From an uncultured Pseudomonas sp. (GTDB lineage Bacteria > Pseudomonadota > Gammaproteobacteria > Pseudomonadales > Pseudomonadaceae), in assembly GCA_943914515.1 (NCBI GenBank), contig CALUCI010000112.1:1-17587 (forward strand): 17,587 bases of DNA. The letters are read 5' to 3'. The stretch's first letter is position 1. Each line of letters begins with the position of its first letter. The notes under the pieces were generated by a model. It worked only from the letters and a program-made list of their open reading frames with translations. It had not been told where the DNA came from and made no database searches. This document shows, piece after piece, positions 13,871 to 17,587 of this stretch. The position numbers and the translations under genes are program-made.

Positions 13871-14553
13871 AAGACCCATTGGCCTCCCGCACACGGGAAC
13901 AGTTCGCCAAGATGCTGCGCGAGATCTTTGGCGAGTACCTCAAGGACAACGTACGCACCAGCGTTCCTGGGCACGTTCTGAGCTTCGACCCCGCTACGCA
14001 GCTGGCCCAGGTCCAAATCGGCCTGATGATTGAAGACCGGCTTGGCAACGCCGAGCCACGCCGGCCTATCGTCCGCGTTCCAGTTCAATTCTGGGGCGCT
14101 TCCGGGGGAACTTTGGAGTGCCGGGTGGCCGAAGGCGTCGAGGGGTCGATCATGTTCTCGCAAGAGTGCATCGATTCCTGGGTCGACCAGGGCGGAGTGG
14201 CTGCCAAGTCGGAGCCGAGGCGCTTCTCCATGAACGATGCCTACTTCATGCCCGGCGTGCGATCCGTTCCAGGGGCGATCACCGACTTTGCCAATGACGG
14301 CATCCGCCTGCGCAACAACAGCGGCTCGGTATACGCCTGGCTGAAGGATGACACGTCCATATCGCTCAGCAATGGCGCTGGGTTCATCACGATAGGCGCA
14401 GATGGCACGGTGAACATCAACGGGGTGACCATCAGCCCTGCCAGCCTGGTCACCACACCGAATGACGTTGTCGCCGGGCCGATCAGCCTGAAGCTGCACA
14501 AGCATTCCGGCGTCCAGCCCGGCACCGGAACCAGCGGGGTGCCCATTCCATGA
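13867..14553 (+). CDS. Membrane-puncturing spike protein, Gp138 family
   Basis: The spike is the trimeric needle at the tip of the tail that pierces the outer membrane. The 228-residue product has an N-terminal OB-like domain of the Gp138 type (about 32-130: VPGHVLSFDPATQLAQVQIGLMI..., VPVQFWGASGGTLECRVAEGVEGSIMFS, ending in the FSMNDAYFMPGV segment). A short beta-helix follows with repeating turns (SVYAWLKDDTSISLSNGAGFITIGADGTVNINGVTI, 153-189). The tip segment contains HKH at 211-213, followed by SGVQPGTGTSGVP. In related spikes such tip histidines bind an iron ion, so that role is likely here. ATGA overlaps on both sides couple it to its neighbours. Confidence 0.88.
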   Translation: MKDPLASRTREQFAKMLREIFGEYLKDNVRTSVPGHVLSFDPATQLAQVQIGLMIEDRLGNAEPRRPIVRVPVQFWGASGGTLECRVAEGVEGSIMFSQECIDSWVDQGGVAAKSEPRRFSMNDAYFMPGVRSVPGAITDFANDGIRLRNNSGSVYAWLKDDTSISLSNGAGFITIGADGTVNINGVTISPASLVTTPNDVVAGPISLKLHKHSGVQPGTGTSGVPIP

Positions 14554-14915
14554 CCGTGCGCAAGCTCGACGCCAACGGCGACCTGGCCATGGGCCAGGAA
14601 AAGCTGCTGACCGGCTATTCAGCCGAAGAGGTGGCGCAGAACGTCCGCACCCGGCTCAAGTTCTTCCTGGGCGAGTGGTTCCTGAATACGGCTGACGGCA
14701 CCGATTGGTTCGGGGGTGTGTTGGGCAAAGGGTCCCGCCTGGCTACGCGCGAGTCGATCATCCGCCGGAGCATTCTGCTTACCCCTGGGTGCGTGGGCAT
14801 GACGGCCTTCAGCGTCACCTCGGATGCGGTAACCCGGCAGCTGACCGTGGCCGCGACCATCACCAGCGCCTCAGGCGAGAGCGCAGACATCAACTTCGTA
14901 CAGGCAATCGTCTAA
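14550..14915 (+). CDS. Baseplate wedge protein, gp25-like
   Basis: The 121-residue product has the gp25/GPW-like layout: an early Gly-rich turn (DLAMGQEKLLTGYSAEEVAQNVRTRLKFFLGEWFLNTADGTDWF) in which helix then strand leads to 'F..E.fl....G..w', and a C-terminal pair of strands (TAFSVTSDAVTRQLTVAATITSASGES). In contractile tails gp25-like proteins initiate sheath assembly on the baseplate. GGGGTG (14536-14541) lies 8 bases upstream of the ATG, which overlaps the spike stop. The next gene starts at the base after its stop. Confidence 0.85.
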   Translation: MTVRKLDANGDLAMGQEKLLTGYSAEEVAQNVRTRLKFFLGEWFLNTADGTDWFGGVLGKGSRLATRESIIRRSILLTPGCVGMTAFSVTSDAVTRQLTVAATITSASGESADINFVQAIV

Positions 14916-16175
14916 ATGGCTGAGATCACCGACCAGGGCATCACAGGCGCGTCGCTCAACGACTACTTGGCCGACATTAATGCGCGCACGCTGGCGATCG
15001 ACCCAGACTGGAACATCGATGCCGACTCACCAGATGGCCAGCGCATCGGCATCGAGGCCGAGATGCTGGCAAACCTGGACGAGGGCATCGTGGCCGCCTA
15101 CCGGGCAAAGGACCCCGACAGCGCCACCGGCGAGGCCCTGCGAAACATCGGCAAGATCTCCGGCGTGGCCATTCGCGATGCCACCTACTCGGTCGCGCCC
15201 ATCACTATCACAGGCCCGGCCGGTACCGTGCTTCCGGCCAACTCGCAGATCCGAAGCAGGATCGACAACACGCTCTGGCTGACCACCGCGGCAATAGTGA
15301 TCGGCGTCTCGCAGAGCGCCACTGGCTTCGCGACCTGTGTAACGCCAGGCCGCGTCCTGGCGGGTGCCGGCGAACTCACAGTGATCGGTACGCCGTACCC
15401 TGGCTGGTCCTCGGTTACCAATGCTGCTGCTGCCCCAGGCGAAGACGCCGAGTCGGACGTTGAATTCCGCGCCCGCCGGAACAACTCGGTATCTCTGCCC
15501 GGCAGCAACATGAAGGACAACATGCTGGCAGCCGTTGCAAACGTCGCCGGCGTGACCGACGTGAAGATCCTGGAGAACAACAGCGACGACCCGGCCGACC
15601 CTGACGGCATTCCATACACTGCCATCGCGGTCATCGTGAACGGCGGCACTGACCAGGGCATTGGCCAGGCCATGTACTCGAAGTACAACCCAGGCACCCC
15701 GATGTATCCCCGCTACAGCACCAAGACCGATACCTGGGTTGATCCGCCGGGGGCGACAGGCGTCAAGGTTCAAATCACCTCGCCATCGACGGGCAACATC
15801 GAGACTATGACTTTCCAGCGCGCAGTGGCTCTGCCTATCTACGTTTCGGTCACCGTACAGCGCAAGGGAACCCTGCCAAGCGACATCGAGGAGCGGATCA
15901 AGCACGCCATCGTCGAGGATTCGACCAAGAAGCTGTTCTCCGGCGACCAGGTGAAGGGCTTCAATCAGGGTGGGTACGACATTGGCGAGGTAGTGCCCGT
16001 GGGGCGCCTTTACACCCCGGTCAACAAGGTGCTTGGCCAGTACGGCGACAGCTACATCACCAGCCTGACGATTGGTCTTAGCGCCGTAAGCCAGGGTGTA
16101 ACGCCAATCCAGCCGGGCATCGCAGAGTTGGCCACCTTCGACCCTGACAACATCACGGTATCGGTGCCGCTATGA
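14916..16175 (+). CDS. Baseplate J-like wedge protein (Mu gp47/T4 gp6 type)
   Basis: The 419-residue product shows the baseplate J-like features. The helical N terminus contains the common 'DP.W..d..sp.Gq' motif (AIDPDWNIDADSPDGQRIGIEAEML) and a following 'ATGEALRNIGKISGVAI.RDATYS' segment that leads into the strand domain. The region ITGPAGTVLPANSQIRSR is the usual 'GTvIPaGt.f.s' motif of this family. EDAESDVEFRARRNNSVSLPGSNMKDNMLAAVANVAGVTDVKILEN is the conserved core helical part, and the C terminus is strand-rich. J-like proteins dimerise to link wedge arms of the baseplate. The start directly follows the gp25-like stop. The Shine-Dalgarno is weak, so translation probably relies on coupling. 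Confidence 0.9.
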   Translation: MAEITDQGITGASLNDYLADINARTLAIDPDWNIDADSPDGQRIGIEAEMLANLDEGIVAAYRAKDPDSATGEALRNIGKISGVAIRDATYSVAPITITGPAGTVLPANSQIRSRIDNTLWLTTAAIVIGVSQSATGFATCVTPGRVLAGAGELTVIGTPYPGWSSVTNAAAAPGEDAESDVEFRARRNNSVSLPGSNMKDNMLAAVANVAGVTDVKILENNSDDPADPDGIPYTAIAVIVNGGTDQGIGQAMYSKYNPGTPMYPRYSTKTDTWVDPPGATGVKVQITSPSTGNIETMTFQRAVALPIYVSVTVQRKGTLPSDIEERIKHAIVEDSTKKLFSGDQVKGFNQGGYDIGEVVPVGRLYTPVNKVLGQYGDSYITSLTIGLSAVSQGVTPIQPGIAELATFDPDNITVSVPL

Positions 16176-16831
16176 AAATGGACCACGTAGCGCGCGCGAA
16201 GAAGCGGATCATCAACCAGTACCGCGGCAAACAGCGGATGACGCGGTGGCTCACGCTGACACCGACCATCGCCAACGAGAAGCTTGAACAGCCGATCAGC
16301 CAGATTTACTCGGCCTACGACGTCGACACGGTAACCGGTGAGGACTTGGACGTCATCGGCCGCATCGTCGGCGTGCCCCGGCCAATACTGCGCGGCGCGG
16401 CCCATGACGTCTTTGGCTATGCCGGGAACGACAACTACACCAACTACAACGTCGCGCCCTACATCGGCGACGGCGCGTCGATCGATGCGCCCCTAAACAA
16501 TGATCTGTACCGCAAGCTGATCAAGGCGAAGATCGCCAGAAACGTCAGCGACGGTACCAGCGACAGCATCATCAAGCTGCTCGAGGTCGTTATAGGGGTA
16601 AAGGTCACAGCCCTGAATAGCAATGGTGACAAGTCGTTCGACATTGGCATCGCTTCCGAACTGGACAACACCACGCAGTTCTTGCTCGAGAACTTCGACC
16701 TCATCCCCAGGCCACAGGGTACCCGCATAGGGCAAATCTACGTGCTCCCGACCAACATTGATGAGATAGAGCGCACCTCAAGCTTGATCTTTAACTACGC
16801 CAACTTCACCTTGCCCGGAGACGTTTCCTGA
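16172..16831 (+). CDS. Baseplate/tail protein, DUF2612 family
   Basis: The 219-residue product follows the J-like gene, as DUF2612 proteins do in this phage class, and functions like the Mu gp48/P2 I type protein that attaches tail fibres to the baseplate. The recognisable features are an N-terminal helix (RAKKRIINQYRGKQRMTRWLTLTP), the segment DVDTVTGEDLDVIGRIVGVPRP (about 50-71), the DLYRKLIKAKIARNVSDGTSDSIIKLLEVVIG block, and a final strand region. ATGA overlaps the previous stop. There is no clear Shine-Dalgarno, so coupling is likely. Its own stop overlaps the tail fibre start (TGATG). Confidence 0.86.
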   Translation: MKMDHVARAKKRIINQYRGKQRMTRWLTLTPTIANEKLEQPISQIYSAYDVDTVTGEDLDVIGRIVGVPRPILRGAAHDVFGYAGNDNYTNYNVAPYIGDGASIDAPLNNDLYRKLIKAKIARNVSDGTSDSIIKLLEVVIGVKVTALNSNGDKSFDIGIASELDNTTQFLLENFDLIPRPQGTRIGQIYVLPTNIDEIERTSSLIFNYANFTLPGDVS

Positions 16832-17587
16832 TGGCACGACAGCCTTTCAACCGCCGCTGGGCAGAGAATGTCGAGGGCCAGAGTTCCTCCACTGTGTTTC
16901 AAGAGCCGGCCGAAATCAGGATTGTGACGGGCTGGGAAGGCGGTCAGGACAAGGACGCGCCGCCGGCGGGCCAGGAGAACTGGTGGCACAACCGGGTTGA
17001 CTCGGCGCTGCAGGACCTCGAACGAAAAGGGGTTATGCAGTATCACGCCCAAGCAATCTATTCCGTGGGCGCCCCGTGCTACACACCAGAAGATGGCCTG
17101 TTCTATGAGTCGATCGCCAACAACAACGCTGGCAACCCGCCGGCCAGCAGCCCGACGTTCTGGAGGTTGATAGGAGCAAGCCTCTATTCGTCATTCAGCG
17201 TTGGTGAATACAAGGATGTGGCCCATAACGGTTCGCCTGACCCTGGGTGGCTGAAATGCACCGGTTCAACGTTGCTCCGGTCAGCTTACGCCAAGTTGTT
17301 CGCGGTTATTGGGACCAGGTTCAACACTGGTGGTGAGTCAAGCCTTGAGTTCCGGCTTCCTGACTGGCGCGGGATGTTTCCACGCTGCCTTGATGACGGA
17401 AGGGGCGTTGATACCGGGAGGGTCATGGATGGGGTTCCTCAGCCCAGCCAAAACCTCGGTCACTCGCATAGCGCCTCAACCGGATCGGCCGGTCTTCATC
17501 GGCACACAATGACGTTTCCTCGTGACTTGGTATCTGGCGTTCCTCAAGACGATGCAGTTCTTGGCGACCAGATCGAGCAAGGAACTC
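16831..17587 (+). CDS. Tail fibre protein with collar domain, 5' part (runs off the right edge)
   Basis: The frame starts at ATG 16831 (GGAG at 16817-16820, stop of the previous gene overlapping) and is open to the end of the window, giving 252 residues. Residues about 73-115 (AQAIYSVGAPCYTPEDGLFYESI... SPTFWRLIG) resemble a small carbohydrate-binding module with the 'Y..G..v...g..Y.a......P......W' pattern. Residues 138-195 are a phage tail collar domain (DPGWLKCTGSTLLRSAYAKLFAVIGTRF, FRLPDWRGMFPRCLDDGRGVD). A His-rich part follows (HSHS at 211-214, HRH at 223-225), as in fibres whose shaft binds metal ions. The product binds the host surface. The receptor-binding C terminus is outside the window. 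Confidence 0.85.
   Translation, partial: MARQPFNRRWAENVEGQSSSTVFQEPAEIRIVTGWEGGQDKDAPPAGQENWWHNRVDSALQDLERKGVMQYHAQAIYSVGAPCYTPEDGLFYESIANNNAGNPPASSPTFWRLIGASLYSSFSVGEYKDVAHNGSPDPGWLKCTGSTLLRSAYAKLFAVIGTRFNTGGESSLEFRLPDWRGMFPRCLDDGRGVDTGRVMDGVPQPSQNLGHSHSASTGSAGLHRHTMTFPRDLVSGVPQDDAVLGDQIEQGT

Noticed and set aside
17309..17512. A 67-residue plus-strand frame inside the tail fibre region.
   Set aside because: It is out of frame with the tail fibre gene, which is open across the whole stretch and contains a clear collar domain.
1..17587. CRISPR arrays, tRNA genes, insertion sequences, attachment sites, riboswitches, or a defence/anti-defence cassette.
   Set aside because: No regularly spaced repeats, cloverleaf-like segments, transposase frames or accessory genes were seen; the window is structural genes throughout.

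Overview
The window is one tightly packed, all-plus-strand structural cluster of a contractile-tailed (myovirus-type) phage or prophage. The GC-rich sequence (about 60% by eye), the codon use and the gene types suggest a Pseudomonas-like gammaproteobacterial host. The host assignment is inference. The sequence contains no integrase, repressor, host flank or attachment site, so free phage and integrated prophage cannot be told apart.

Layout, left to right. (1) Positions 1-585: the 3' tip of an unidentified gene, a three-helix membrane protein that is probably a holin, and a small unknown gene. (2) Head module, 637-5517: portal (DUF1073 type), SPP1 gp7-like head morphogenesis protein, DUF2213 protease-plus-scaffold protein, cement/decoration protein, and DUF2184 major capsid protein. 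(3) Connector module, 5528-8058: two small adjacent proteins that look like paralogues, a DUF4054 head-tail adaptor, an HK97 gp10-like tail completion protein, an unknown neck protein, and an LIC_12616-like neck terminator. (4) Tail shaft, 8042-12014: DUF3383 sheath, DUF3277-like tube, a tail assembly chaperone with a -1 frameshifted extension, and a 600-residue tape measure carrying a tail lysozyme domain. (5) Baseplate, 12011-16831: Dit-like protein, Pam3-type plug, hub, Gp138-type spike, gp25-like wedge, J-like wedge and DUF2612 protein. (6) From 16831 to the right edge: the N-terminal part of a tail fibre with a collar domain.

Most genes overlap or abut the next (ATGA, GTGA, TGATG or TAATG junctions), so the cluster behaves as one translationally coupled late operon. 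The only non-coding gaps of note are 586-636, which holds a perfect 8-bp hairpin against the portal ribosome binding site, and 5921-5965, which holds a short GC hairpin. No stretch over 300 bases lacks a gene.

I did not find a new defence or accessory system. The points most worth following up are the programmed -1 frameshift in the tail chaperone gene, where a slippery U-run is followed by a long stem-loop and the downstream frame has no usable start. Next are a probable internal start giving a separate scaffold protein inside the DUF2213 gene, the hairpin at the portal start, the pair of small paralogous connector genes, and the absence of a terminase gene between the lysis-type gene and the portal.
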